Shown here: positions 1 through 7,690 of the stretch, piece after piece
Numbering within the stretch: position 1 is the first letter of the stretch
How the letters are laid out: each line of letters begins with the position of its first letter
Assembly (NCBI GenBank): GCA_026417275.1
Contig: JAOADO010000003.1
Span: 1-62,930, forward strand
Direction: 5' to 3'
DNA length: 62,930 nt
From: Verrucomicrobiia bacterium
Lineage (GTDB): Bacteria > Verrucomicrobiota > Verrucomicrobiae > Limisphaerales > JAKPVM01
The notes under the pieces: generated by a model
What the model was told of the DNA's origin: nothing
The model's database searches: none
What the model saw: only the letters and a program-made list of their open reading frames with translations
Made by a program: the position numbers and the translations under genes

Positions 1-581
1 CCGAGCGGGAAATGCGTAAAAATCACTGTCGGCTTTACTTTATTAAGCCTTTTCAAATTTTTATCCAGCCACCTGAAAGTCTCCGTCTGTATGTATGTTT
101 TCTCCCACTTTTGTCCATCTGTGGTGTCGAGCCCGACAAACTGCCAGCCGCGGTGTTCAAACCAGTAATTTAATCTATGCGGGAACACGTATTCGTATGT
201 CCTGCGGCTGGTTTTTGTAATGTAATCGTGGTTGCCAATCTGAACATATACGGGACAGCCAAGACCGCTGAAGATTTCTTTCACTGCTCCTAAATATTTA
301 GTTTCTGCGTTCTCGGTAAGGTCCCCGGCAATCAGGCAAAACTCGACGCCTTTTATTTTCCGCATCTGCTGAATAATCATTTTCAGCCATTTTTCACACT
401 CCTTGCTCATGCAGTGAATGTCGTTTATAACAATGAATTTAAAAGGCTTGTCTTCGCCTGTGCTGGCTTTTAAATTTTGAGCGCCCTCCCAGAATCCTAA
501 ACTCAATAACACGCCGGCGCTTATTTTTTTAACCGCGTCTCTTCTGCTTATATTTTTATTCCGCGCGCTTTTAGTGCTCAT
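1..581 (-). CDS. Calcineurin-like metallophosphoesterase, Tat leader, C-terminus cut off
   Basis: This reading frame starts at the ATG ending at base 581 and runs off the left edge, giving about 193 residues. The N-terminus has a twin-arginine motif (ISRRDAVKK, residues 11-19) followed by a hydrophobic stretch, so export is likely. Metallophosphoesterase motifs appear in order: NDIHC with Asp54 and His56, GDLTEN near 86, GNHDY near 116, and FTHFPLG at the cut end. The final GxH motif would lie outside the window. The family hydrolyses phosphomono- or diesters with a two-metal centre; the substrate cannot be read from sequence. The family call is firm. Confidence 0.85.
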   Translation of the reverse strand, partial: MSTKSARNKNISRRDAVKKISAGVLLSLGFWEGAQNLKASTGEDKPFKFIVINDIHCMSKECEKWLKMIIQQMRKIKGVEFCLIAGDLTENAETKYLGAVKEIFSGLGCPVYVQIGNHDYITKTSRRTYEYVFPHRLNYWFEHRGWQFVGLDTTDGQKWEKTYIQTETFRWLDKNLKRLNKVKPTVIFTHFPL

Positions 582-941
582 GCAACCATTGTCCTATAAA
601 TCTCCAGTCTCTAACAACCACAGGATAATTGGGTTTTTTTGTGTGAATGTTAAAAGATGCCATAAACATAATCCATATCAAAGTTTTTTTATGTCTTTTG
701 TGTATTCTGTGGACTGATTTTTACCATGGAATTATACGGAAAATACGGGGGAATATCGAGATTGAAAATATTCCATTCGCTGGCACAAATGAACATTTTA
801 AAGTCACTTATTGTCTTGTTTAAACCATATTTTAGTAGCTTTGCTAATAAACAGGAGAGATGATTAAAAATTGTAATCCGTGATTTGTTTATTTTTTGAA
901 TAAGAATGGCGGATTAAAACCCTCCACTCGAGCAAACCAAA
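582..941. other. Intergenic region, no gene seen
   Basis: This 360-base AT-rich stretch lies upstream of the metallophosphoesterase and downstream of the amidase stop. It holds a 7-bp inverted repeat, GGAATAT at 750-756 and ATATTCC at 768-774. No reading frame of credible length or composition was found. The promoter of the minus-strand phosphoesterase gene should lie here, but no convincing box stands out. Confidence 0.5.
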
Positions 942-1823
942 TCAATCATCCCATCGCCTGGTCAAATCACCATAAAAATCAATGCGTCTGTCGCGGAAAA
1001 ATGGCCAGTGAGTGCGGGTTTCGTTTATTTTTTCCAAATCAATTTCGCTGATTATAATTTCTTCTTTGTCCTGAGAAGCGTGTTTAAGAATTTTTCCAGA
1101 AGGGTCGCAAATGAAACTCTGCCCCCAGAATTCGATGCCATCGCCTCCAGCGGGACGTTCATGACCGATGCGGTTGCAAGCAGCAACATAACAGCCATTT
1201 GCGATTGCATGGGCGCGCTGAATAGTTTGCCATGCGTTGAATTGGTCATTGCCGACCAGATTTTTTTCGGATGGATGCCAGCCAATAGCTGTGGGGTAGA
1301 ATATTATATCAGCCCCTTTCATTGCCGTGAGCCGCGCGGCTTCTGGATACCATTGGTCCCAGCAAATTAGCACACCGACTTTTCCAAATTTTGTATTCCA
1401 CGTTTTGAAGCCAGTGTCGCCAGGTGTAAAATAAAACTTCTCATAATAGAGGGGGTCGTCGGGAATATGCATTTTCCGATAAAAACCCAGAATAGAGCCG
1501 TCGGCATCAATAACAACGGCGGTGTTGTGGTAAACTCCTTTTGTCCGTTTCTCAAAAATGGAGATTATAGAAACCACTTTGTTTGCTTTGCTGAATTTCT
1601 GGAATAACTTTGTTGTATCGCCGTCAACTGGCTCGGCAAGGTCGAAATATTTATAGTCTTCGCTCTGGCAAAAATATTGCGTGGCAAAAAGTTCCTGCGT
1701 GCAAATAATGTTTGCACCATCTCTTACTGCCAGCCTCGCGAAATCCAGTGTTTTTTCAACGTTTGTTTTCTTATCCTCTCCACACGAGGTTTGTATCAAT
1801 CCTATTGAGATTCTATCGCTCAT
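942..1823 (-). CDS. aguB: N-carbamoylputrescine amidase (carbon-nitrogen hydrolase)
   Basis: The protein has 293 residues, the usual size for this enzyme. The nitrilase-fold catalytic triad is visible: Glu44 in CTQELFATQYF, Lys117 in YRKMHIPDDP and Cys154 in LICWDQWYPEAARL. The extended sequence around each residue is that of AguB rather than of general nitrilases. AguB releases putrescine, CO2 and ammonia from N-carbamoylputrescine, the last step of the agmatine deiminase route to polyamines; it is cytoplasmic. The usual partner agmatine deiminase (AguA) is not adjacent. Beta-ureidopropionase is the main alternative but fits the active-site context less well. Confidence 0.9.
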   Translation of the reverse strand: MSDRISIGLIQTSCGEDKKTNVEKTLDFARLAVRDGANIICTQELFATQYFCQSEDYKYFDLAEPVDGDTTKLFQKFSKANKVVSIISIFEKRTKGVYHNTAVVIDADGSILGFYRKMHIPDDPLYYEKFYFTPGDTGFKTWNTKFGKVGVLICWDQWYPEAARLTAMKGADIIFYPTAIGWHPSEKNLVGNDQFNAWQTIQRAHAIANGCYVAACNRIGHERPAGGDGIEFWGQSFICDPSGKILKHASQDKEEIIISEIDLEKINETRTHWPFFRDRRIDFYGDLTRRWDD

Positions 1824-1864
1824 AAAAATTCTGTTTGATAAATGAATAATTATCCATCATCCAT

Positions 1865-2851
1865 TTATTTTTTCAAAAACAATGGGTCAGTGGAAGGACT
1901 TAATGAGGATGGGAGATTAGGCTGTTCAAAAAGGTTGCGCGTAAATTTTCCCAGTGATTCTGTGGTCGGACCGTATCCCGCGTGATAAATATAATATTCA
2001 AGGTCATACAACATCTCATCAGCAGTCTGATATCGCTTTTCTCTGTCCTTTTCAAGCGCCTTTGTGAGAATATAATTCAGCCGAGAATCTATTCTACTAT
2101 CTAATTTTGTAAAATCGGGAGTCGGCTTTTCAAGAACAAGTTCACGGGACTCTTTAGATGTCTCGCCTTTGAAAATGTTATATCCCAACACCAGACTCGA
2201 AAGAACAACCCCAGCGGAAAATAAGTCAGACCGTTTATCGGTTATTTGAAAGTCCGCCTGTTCAGGACTCATGTATTCGGCTTTCCCGGCAAGGATTTCA
2301 CCTTCTTTATCGCTTAAAAAACCGCGTGCTTTGGCTATCCCGAAATCCGTCAATTTTACCTCTCCTTCAAAGGCTAACATAATGTTTTTGTAACTTACAT
2401 CCCTATGAACTATTCCCAACGGTCGTCCATTCTTATCTGTTTTAGCGTGCGCGTATGCTAATCCGCGGACAACTCTGCTGACAATAAATACCGCAAGTTC
2501 AATTGGCAGAACGGTTTTTTTCTCCTGAATTTTAAGGACAAATTGTTCAAGATTCACCCCCCTTATTAACTCCATTGCTATAAAGTATATACCCCGTGTT
2601 TCGCCCAGATTATAAGTCTGGACAATATTATTGTGAATCAAATCCGCGACAAGTTTTGCCTCGCCGATGAAATTTTCCAGAAACATTTTATCGGTAGCCC
2701 AGTGCTGGCGAATTACTTTTAGAGCCACTCTTTTTATAAAACCGCGCGCACCGTGTTGTTCCGCTTCATAAACCACCCCCATACCCCCTTCGGCAATTTT
2801 CCTTACTATCTCGTACCTTATTTCATCTTGTATTGTGAATATGCTTTCCAT
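1865..2851 (-). CDS. Serine/threonine protein kinase (PknB-like catalytic domain)
   Basis: The 328 residues form a nearly bare Hanks-type kinase domain. The Gly-rich loop is EGGMGVVYEAE (21-31), the ATP lysine is Lys45 in VALKVI, the helix-C Glu is near 64, the catalytic loop is HRDVSYKN with Asp151, and the metal site is DFG with Asp169, followed by a YMSPEQ segment. No membrane segment, PASTA or propeller domain follows, so this is a soluble kinase of unknown substrate. The catalytic loop has Ser-Tyr where bacterial kinases usually have Leu/Ile-Lys-Pro, a mild deviation that should not abolish activity. The ATG start lies about 40 bases from the amidase operon and upstream DNA is AT-rich. 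Confidence 0.92.
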   Translation of the reverse strand: MESIFTIQDEIRYEIVRKIAEGGMGVVYEAEQHGARGFIKRVALKVIRQHWATDKMFLENFIGEAKLVADLIHNNIVQTYNLGETRGIYFIAMELIRGVNLEQFVLKIQEKKTVLPIELAVFIVSRVVRGLAYAHAKTDKNGRPLGIVHRDVSYKNIMLAFEGEVKLTDFGIAKARGFLSDKEGEILAGKAEYMSPEQADFQITDKRSDLFSAGVVLSSLVLGYNIFKGETSKESRELVLEKPTPDFTKLDSRIDSRLNYILTKALEKDREKRYQTADEMLYDLEYYIYHAGYGPTTESLGKFTRNLFEQPNLPSSLSPSTDPLFLKK

Positions 2852-2974
2852 TATTTGCCTGTTCAGGTGTTGAATTTTAGTAAAATTTTACCATATATAT
2901 TCGCATTTTCATAGCATTTTAACCGCTTTTTGCGAATTTTTAATTGAAAAATGAGAAATATTTTAATTTTTATC

Positions 2975-3003
2975 TTGCATCCTGCGCCCTTTTTTTGTAA
3001 AAA
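2975..3003 (+). promoter_or_regulatory. Candidate sigma-70 promoter of the HU-like gene
   Basis: TTGCAT (2975-2980) and TAAAAA (2998-3003) are separated by 17 bases, placing transcription start near 3010 and leaving a leader of about 45 bases. The match is moderate and AT-rich DNA gives many chance hits. Confidence 0.25.
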
Positions 3004-3054
3004 ATGTAGCGTTGGTTTTAAATAATTAACGAACAACCAAAAATAATTAAAATT

Positions 3055-3354
3055 ATGGCTAAACCACTCACCAAATCAGAAATTGTTAAGGCGCTTGCCG
3101 AAAAGGTTGGCGTCACAAAGAAACAAGCCAGCGCTTTTTTAGATGAACTGGCAGAACTTGTTTATAAGAATGCTAAGAATACCTTCGTCTTGCCAGGCGT
3201 TGGCAAGATTGTGGTCGCGAGCCGACCTGCACGCGAAGTCGTAATGCAGATTGGACCGAAGAAGGGCCAAAAGGTTAAAATCCCGGCAAAGCGTGTTTTG
3301 AAATTCCGCTTTGCCAAAGTTGCCAAAGAGAAAATCCTTGGCGGCAAAAAGTAA
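3055..3354 (+). CDS. HU/IHF-family DNA-binding protein
   Basis: The protein is a 99-residue basic polypeptide of HU length. The N-terminal helices contain LTKSEIVKALAEK and the dimerisation helix, then a beta-arm region with FVLPGVGKIVV and the C-terminal saddle ending in lysines. HU proteins dimerise, bend DNA and organise the nucleoid. The arm carries a basic IGPKKGQKVKIPAKR segment in place of the canonical GRNPxTG, a variation seen in divergent HU paralogues of several phyla. The gene is monocistronic, with a strong terminator straight after it. Confidence 0.92.
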   Translation: MAKPLTKSEIVKALAEKVGVTKKQASAFLDELAELVYKNAKNTFVLPGVGKIVVASRPAREVVMQIGPKKGQKVKIPAKRVLKFRFAKVAKEKILGGKK

Positions 3355-3375
3355 TTGAATTTCCAATATAATAAG

Positions 3376-3407
3376 GGCGCTCTGGTTTTACAGAGCGCCT
3401 TTTTTTT
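3376..3407 (+). terminator. Rho-independent terminator after the HU-like gene
   Basis: A 9-bp GC-rich stem, GGCGCTCTG (3376-3384) with CAGAGCGCC (3391-3399), closes a 6-base loop and is followed by eight T residues. Confidence 0.9.
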
Positions 3408-3441
3408 AAACACAAAAATTTTTTAAAGACCTGTCTGAAGC

Positions 3442-4422
3442 ATGAAAATCGCTATCGTTGGTTGTGGTGCAGTAGGTTCTTTCTATGGCGCCAAACTTTT
3501 TCAAGCAGGTTTTGATGTTAATTTTCTGCTTCGTTCAGACTACAATGCGGTAAAACAAAACGGTATTTATATCCAGAGTGTTGATGGTGATTTTCATATT
3601 TATCCACCTGTTGCAAATGAACCTCAAAAAATAGGGGCGGTGGATTTAGTGATTATAGGTTTGAAAACGACCGCAAATTTTCGCTTTAAAGAACTGCTCC
3701 AGCCGTTAGTGAACGATAAAACACTAATTTTAACACTGCAAAATGGTCTTGGAAATGAAGAGCAATTGGCGTCTATTTTTGGAGAAGAAAACATTTTAGG
3801 CGGACTCTGTTTCGTTTGCCTTAACAGAATTTCGCCTGGTATAATAAAACATATAGCACATGGCAGGATTGTGATGGGGGAGTTTAAACGAAAACCCATC
3901 AAAAGAACTTATTCAATCGCCGAAATGCTCATAAAATCCGGAATCCAATGCGAAATAACCGAAAACCTCGAAAAAGCCCATTGGGAAAAATTGGTCTGGA
4001 ATATTCCTTTTAATGGACTCGGAGTCGCCGGGGTTGCTGGCTACGAAGCAGTTGAAAGCGGCGTTTTTAATCCAGATAAACAGCCTGGCAAAGTTTTGAC
4101 CACAGATATAATACTCTCAGATTCGCGATGGGAAAACATCCTTCGCCAGCTTATGCGCGAGGTTATCCTCATAGCAAACGCAAAAGGCCTCGGCGTCGAC
4201 CCAGCCATTGAAGAGGAATTTATAAATAGAACCCGTTTCATGGGTGCTTATAAGGCATCAACACTCCTTGATTTTGAAATGAACCGTCCGCTGGAAATTC
4301 AAAGCATGTATCTCGAACCCCTCAGACAGGCAGAAAAAGCAGGTGTAAAAGTTCCAATGCTGAAAAATCTGTGCAACATCCTCGTGGAACTCGATAAACT
4401 GCGCGATAAAACAGATTCCTGA
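3442..4422 (+). CDS. panE: 2-dehydropantoate 2-reductase (ketopantoate reductase)
   Basis: The 326-residue protein starts directly with a Rossmann nucleotide-binding motif, GCGAVGSFYG (residues 7-16), typical of PanE/ApbA. The catalytic lysine lies in EKLVWNIPFNGLG, and the C-terminal all-helical domain has the conserved RPLEIQSMY segment containing the substrate-binding Glu. The enzyme reduces ketopantoate to pantoate with NADPH in pantothenate/CoA synthesis. It lies about 35 bases past the preceding terminator and upstream of gltX in the same direction. Because the PanE fold is shared with other short-chain 2-ketoacid reductases, the exact substrate is likely rather than proven. Confidence 0.85.
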   Translation: MKIAIVGCGAVGSFYGAKLFQAGFDVNFLLRSDYNAVKQNGIYIQSVDGDFHIYPPVANEPQKIGAVDLVIIGLKTTANFRFKELLQPLVNDKTLILTLQNGLGNEEQLASIFGEENILGGLCFVCLNRISPGIIKHIAHGRIVMGEFKRKPIKRTYSIAEMLIKSGIQCEITENLEKAHWEKLVWNIPFNGLGVAGVAGYEAVESGVFNPDKQPGKVLTTDIILSDSRWENILRQLMREVILIANAKGLGVDPAIEEEFINRTRFMGAYKASTLLDFEMNRPLEIQSMYLEPLRQAEKAGVKVPMLKNLCNILVELDKLRDKTDS

Positions 4423-4452
4423 TTATTGCTTGCCATCTTTAAATTTAATTTA

Positions 4453-4481
4453 TTGAAAACAATACAATCACGGTGTTTAAT
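4453..4481 (+). promoter_or_regulatory. Candidate sigma-70 promoter of gltX
   Basis: TTGAAA (4453-4458) and TTTAAT (4476-4481) are separated by exactly 17 bases, 30 bases upstream of the gltX start. It would let gltX be transcribed independently of panE. Chance occurrence is possible in this AT-rich spacer. Confidence 0.3.
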
Positions 4482-4510
4482 AACTTATCATTTAAATTTT
4501 TAGGAAAAAA

Positions 4511-5857
4511 ATGAGTGTACGAGTTCGATTTGCGCCAAGTCCAACGGGCTACCTCCATATCGGCGGAGCCCGCACGGCATTGTTTAACTGGCTCTTTGCA
4601 AAACATCATAAAGGTGTTTTTATTCTTAGAATCGAAGACACCGACACTGCCCGGAATACTCAAGAAGCCGTAGAAGTCATATTAAATGGACTTAAATGGC
4701 TTGGAATTGAGTGGGACGAAGGTCCTCTCTCGCCAGACCCAGCCGGTCCTTATAAAGGCGATTTTGGTCCGTATTTCCAATCCCAGCGCAGGAAAATCTA
4801 TGAAACCCGCGTTCAGGAACTTCTTTCAAAAGGCATGGCTTATGAACACGAAGGCGCAATCAAGTTTAGAATGACTCGGGAACCAGTGGAAATTGACGAT
4901 ATAGTGGTGGGGAAAGTCGTAAGAACACTTACCGACCGCGAAGCCGAAGACCCTGATTTTGTAATAATTCGTTCCGACGGTCACCCGGTTTTCCATTTTG
5001 TGAACGTAATTGATGATATGGAAATGCGCATAACACATGTCATACGCGGCGAAGACCACCTATCCAACACGGCAAAACATATTGCCCTCTTCCGCGCCTT
5101 TGGCGTCGAACCCCCAAAATACGCGCACATTCCACTCATTTTAAACCAGGACGGTTCCAAAATGAGTAAACGCGACACAGGCGCCTCCATGACAACCTAT
5201 ATGGAAGAAGGATATGTCCCCGAAGCCGTTTTAAATTATCTCTGCCTGCTTGGGTGGTCGCCAAAAAACAACCGCGAGGTTATGCCAGTGGAGGAAATCA
5301 TCGCGATTTTCGATTTGCCGCAAATCCTGCGTCACAACGCTCGCTTCGATATGGATAAATTAAAATGGATAAATTATGAGTATACACGCCTGATGAGCCA
5401 GCAGAGATTCTATGAACTCTCAATTCAAGCCCTTAAAAAAGCCGCTGTTAACCTCGATAAATATCCAGAACAATACATCAAATCTGCTCTGGACACATGC
5501 AGAGGAAAAGTTAAACTTTTCAGCGAATTGCCATCCTATGCAGGCTTTTACTTCAAAGACGATGTAGTTTACGACCCCGAAGCGGCAAAACAACATTTTA
5601 TCCAGGACAATAAACCGATGGTTTCAAGATTAAAAGACGTTCTGGCATCACTTCCAGAATTCACCGCTACCAATATCGAATCAGCCATGAAATCTGTGGC
5701 TTCAGAACTCGGCGTTAAGGTCGGGAAAATCGTCCATCCAATCAGACTGGCGTGCACCGGAGCAACAGCAGGACCAAGCCTGTACCACCTTATGGAAGTC
5801 ATCGGAAAAGAAAAAGTTTTGGAAAGACTTGACAAAGCACTAAATTTGATGAATTAA
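4511..5857 (+). CDS. gltX: Glutamyl-tRNA synthetase
   Basis: The 448-residue class I synthetase has the signature HIGGARTALFNW near residue 17 (HIGH motif) and KMSKR at 217-221. LRIEDTDTARN and EWDEGP blocks are typical of bacterial GluRS. It charges tRNA-Glu with glutamate in the cytoplasm; whether it also mischarges tRNA-Gln depends on GatCAB, which is not in this window. It is slightly shorter than the E. coli enzyme (about 471 residues), the difference lying in the C-terminal anticodon-binding region. An AGGA lies 6 bases before the ATG. A terminator follows. Confidence 0.96.
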   Translation: MSVRVRFAPSPTGYLHIGGARTALFNWLFAKHHKGVFILRIEDTDTARNTQEAVEVILNGLKWLGIEWDEGPLSPDPAGPYKGDFGPYFQSQRRKIYETRVQELLSKGMAYEHEGAIKFRMTREPVEIDDIVVGKVVRTLTDREAEDPDFVIIRSDGHPVFHFVNVIDDMEMRITHVIRGEDHLSNTAKHIALFRAFGVEPPKYAHIPLILNQDGSKMSKRDTGASMTTYMEEGYVPEAVLNYLCLLGWSPKNNREVMPVEEIIAIFDLPQILRHNARFDMDKLKWINYEYTRLMSQQRFYELSIQALKKAAVNLDKYPEQYIKSALDTCRGKVKLFSELPSYAGFYFKDDVVYDPEAAKQHFIQDNKPMVSRLKDVLASLPEFTATNIESAMKSVASELGVKVGKIVHPIRLACTGATAGPSLYHLMEVIGKEKVLERLDKALNLMN

Positions 5858-5896
5858 TTTAAACAAGTGGGGAGGGGAATTTGTTTTTTAGACAAT

Positions 5897-5924
5897 AACA
5901 GAAGGGTGTGACTCTTCTGTTTTT
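5897..5924 (+). terminator. Rho-independent terminator after gltX
   Basis: AACAGAAG (5897-5904) pairs with CTTCTGTT (5914-5921), extended inward by a G-T and a G-C pair. A run of T residues follows to 5924. It isolates gltX from the nuo operon. Confidence 0.75.
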
Positions 5925-6032
5925 GAGTTTATTTAAACAGTGCATGATTATATATTTAAATTAAGATATATTGATTAGTTTTTATGGATTATTAGATGCC
6001 CTAATAATCTTTACAAAATTGTTTTATTTGCC

Positions 6033-6061
6033 TTGTAAAATCGAGGACAAAGTTGTATATT
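6033..6061 (+). promoter_or_regulatory. Candidate sigma-70 promoter of the nuo operon
   Basis: TTGTAA (6033-6038) and TATATT (6056-6061) are spaced by 17 bases, with the -10 box matching consensus at five of six positions. Predicted transcription start is near 6068, leaving a leader of about 120 bases before nuoA. The gltX terminator lies upstream, so a promoter is required in this 332-base gap. Confidence 0.45.
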
Positions 6062-6067
6062 TAACAA

Positions 6068-6092
6068 ATTTTATAAACTATGTTTATAAAAT
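6068..6092. promoter_or_regulatory. Perfect palindrome at the predicted nuo start site
   Basis: ATTTTATAAAC (6068-6078), TAT, GTTTATAAAAT (6082-6092) form perfect 11-bp inverted arms around a 3-base centre. Its position just downstream of the candidate -10 box suits an operator for a dimeric repressor; it could equally form a 5-prime hairpin in the RNA. No regulator is identified. Confidence 0.5.
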
Positions 6093-6102
6093 CAAATAAT
6101 AA

Positions 6103-6159
6103 GACGGAAAACTATCCGTCGGATTTGACAAAGCCTGCGGCTGGAAAAATAGCCGAATC
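6103..6159 (+). promoter_or_regulatory. Hairpin-rich leader of the nuo operon
   Basis: The leader contains a stem GACGGA/TCCGTC (6103-6108 with 6115-6120). It is followed by two mutually exclusive stems: AGCC/GGCT (6132-6135 with 6139-6142) or CGGCT/AGCCG (6138-6142 with 6151-6155). A GATT/AATC pair (6122-6125 with 6156-6159) could close either. Alternative pairing suggests a possible regulatory RNA element; it matches no riboswitch class that I can recognise with confidence. Confidence 0.3.
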
Positions 6160-6189
6160 TAAAAGTTTTGCTCATTTTTAATATAGAAA

Positions 6190-6552
6190 ATGAAAGAAGA
6201 TTTTGAAATCTATTATTTGCTGTTTTTAGCCATAACCGGCGTAGTTTACGTGCTGGGTGCGTTTTTTGCCTCCCGCTTGCTCGCGCCGAGACATGTGGAT
6301 TCTATTAAAACCACTCCATACGAATGCGGTGAAATTCCATATGGCGCCGCATGGAAACAATTCAATGTGGGTTATTATGTCTTTGCATTACTATTTCTTA
6401 TTTTTGATGTTGAAGTAATATTTTTATTCCCATGGGGCGTTGTCTTCAAAGAAGTCGGAACGCTGGCTTTAATCGAAGGTGGCATCTTCCTTCTTGTTCT
6501 TATTTTTGGATTAATATTTGCATGGCGAAAAGGATATCTGAAGTGGCAATAA
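6190..6552 (+). CDS. nuoA: Complex I subunit A (NuoA)
   Basis: This is a 120-residue membrane protein with three predicted transmembrane helices, the standard NuoA layout. The conserved loop motif YECGEIPYGAAW and the charged intramembrane segment FDVEVIFLFPW are present. NuoA sits with NuoH, J and K beside the quinone chamber of NADH:quinone oxidoreductase. It is the first gene of an 11-gene operon, downstream of a hairpin-rich leader. No clear Shine-Dalgarno precedes the ATG. Confidence 0.95.
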   Translation: MKEDFEIYYLLFLAITGVVYVLGAFFASRLLAPRHVDSIKTTPYECGEIPYGAAWKQFNVGYYVFALLFLIFDVEVIFLFPWGVVFKEVGTLALIEGGIFLLVLIFGLIFAWRKGYLKWQ

Positions 6553-6572
6553 ACTGAAAGGTTTTAGCGGCA

Positions 6573-7163
6573 ATGAGTGGCGACACAGTAAAAATTGAAT
6601 TACCAGAACATCGAGTGCCAAAATCATTCGGAGGTTTTATACTGACGAAACTGGAATCGCTCATAAATTGGGCGCGGTCAAACTCTCTCTGGCCCCTGAC
6701 CTTTGGTACAAGTTGTTGTGCCATCGAAATGATGCAAACCGGGGCTTCCAGACACGACTGGTCGCGCTTTGGATTTGAAGTGGCGCGCGCAACTCCGCGT
6801 CAAGCAGACATGATTGTTGTTGCCGGCACAATCTGCTTCAAAATGGCTGTAAGATTACGAACTCTTTATCGCCAGATGCCCGAACCCAAGTGGGTTCTTG
6901 CCATGGGCGCATGCACTGTGAGCGGCGGTCCATTCTATTACGACAACTATTCGGTGGTCAAAGGCGTAGATAAAGTTATTCCTGTGGACGTTTATTTACC
7001 TGGTTGTCCACCAAGACCGGAGGCTTTACTGCATGCATTGATGCTTTTGCAAGAAAAAATCAAAAAAGAACCAGCATTAAGACGCCAGCCCCGTCCATTG
7101 CCAGATTTTCCATTTGATTATCCACCTTTTGACCCAGAACGAGATTTCTTTGATGAAGAATGA
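6573..7163 (+). CDS. nuoB: Complex I subunit B (NuoB, N2 cluster)
   Basis: The protein has 196 residues. All four ligands of the N2 [4Fe-4S] cluster are present: Cys48 and Cys49 in [11 protein letters not shown], Cys114 in [11 protein letters not shown] and Cys145 in [11 protein letters not shown]. NuoB passes electrons from the peripheral arm to quinone. A 33-residue C-terminal tail ends in a Pro-rich acidic stretch. Its stop codon overlaps the nuoC start by four bases (ATGA), implying translational coupling. Confidence 0.97.
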   Translation: MSGDTVKIELPEHRVPKSFGGFILTKLESLINWARSNSLWPLTFGTSCCAIEMMQTGASRHDWSRFGFEVARATPRQADMIVVAGTICFKMAVRLRTLYRQMPEPKWVLAMGACTVSGGPFYYDNYSVVKGVDKVIPVDVYLPGCPPRPEALLHALMLLQEKIKKEPALRRQPRPLPDFPFDYPPFDPERDFFDEE

Positions 7164-7678
7164 GCGCAGAAACTAATACACAACAACCACAGCAACAGCA
7201 ACCCGTGTTGCCAGAAGAGATTCAAAGGCTGAAATCTCGACTTCAGCCATTGCTTGGCAGTGAAGCCGTGTTTGAAATGAACGGCAAACTCCCGGCATTC
7301 CGTGTACCATCGTCATTAATAAAACAAACATCCCAAACATTGCGAGACAATGGATTCGATTACCTGCTTTTTGTTACCGCGGTTGATTACCCACAGCAAA
7401 ACAAATTTGAACTTGTTTACATGCTCGGCAGTTACAGCAATCAAGATGAAATTGCGATTGTAACCGATGTTGACCGCACCAATCCGGAAATTGAAACAGT
7501 TTGCGACATCTGGTCTGGCGCCAACTGGCATGAACGCGAAGTTTTCGACATGTTTGGCGTAAAATTTAAAAACCATCCTTATTTGCGGAGGATTCTTCTT
7601 GATGATACATGGGACGGATATCCGTTGCGCAAAGATTACGTGGATAAAGTCCACGACATGATAAAACGACCATACTAA
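7160..7678 (+). CDS. nuoC: Complex I subunit C (NuoC, 30 kDa type)
   Basis: The 172-residue hydrophilic subunit begins with a Gln-rich N-terminus and carries the 30-kDa subunit signature [18 protein letters not shown] toward the C-terminus, then LRRILL. NuoC and NuoD are separate genes here, not fused as in E. coli. The subunit binds NuoD in the connecting module. It overlaps nuoB by four bases and is followed by a strong ribosome binding site for nuoD. Confidence 0.95.
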   Translation: MSAETNTQQPQQQQPVLPEEIQRLKSRLQPLLGSEAVFEMNGKLPAFRVPSSLIKQTSQTLRDNGFDYLLFVTAVDYPQQNKFELVYMLGSYSNQDEIAIVTDVDRTNPEIETVCDIWSGANWHEREVFDMFGVKFKNHPYLRRILLDDTWDGYPLRKDYVDKVHDMIKRPY

Positions 7679-7684
7679 AGGAGG
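7678..7684 (+). promoter_or_regulatory. Strong Shine-Dalgarno of nuoD
   Basis: AAGGAGG lies six bases before the nuoD ATG at 7691, overlapping the last base of the nuoC stop. It is among the best ribosome binding sites in the window and fixes the nuoD start. Confidence 0.8.
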
Positions 7685-7690
7685 GGAATT

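Noticed and set aside
6125..6153. TTGACA as -35 box of nuoA
   Set aside because: No acceptable -10 sequence at 16-18 bases; the 6033/6056 pair fits better.
6103..6159. Cyclic di-GMP-I riboswitch
   Set aside because: A GACAAAGCC-like core recalls the motif, but the conserved tetraloop and receptor pairing and the overall length are missing.
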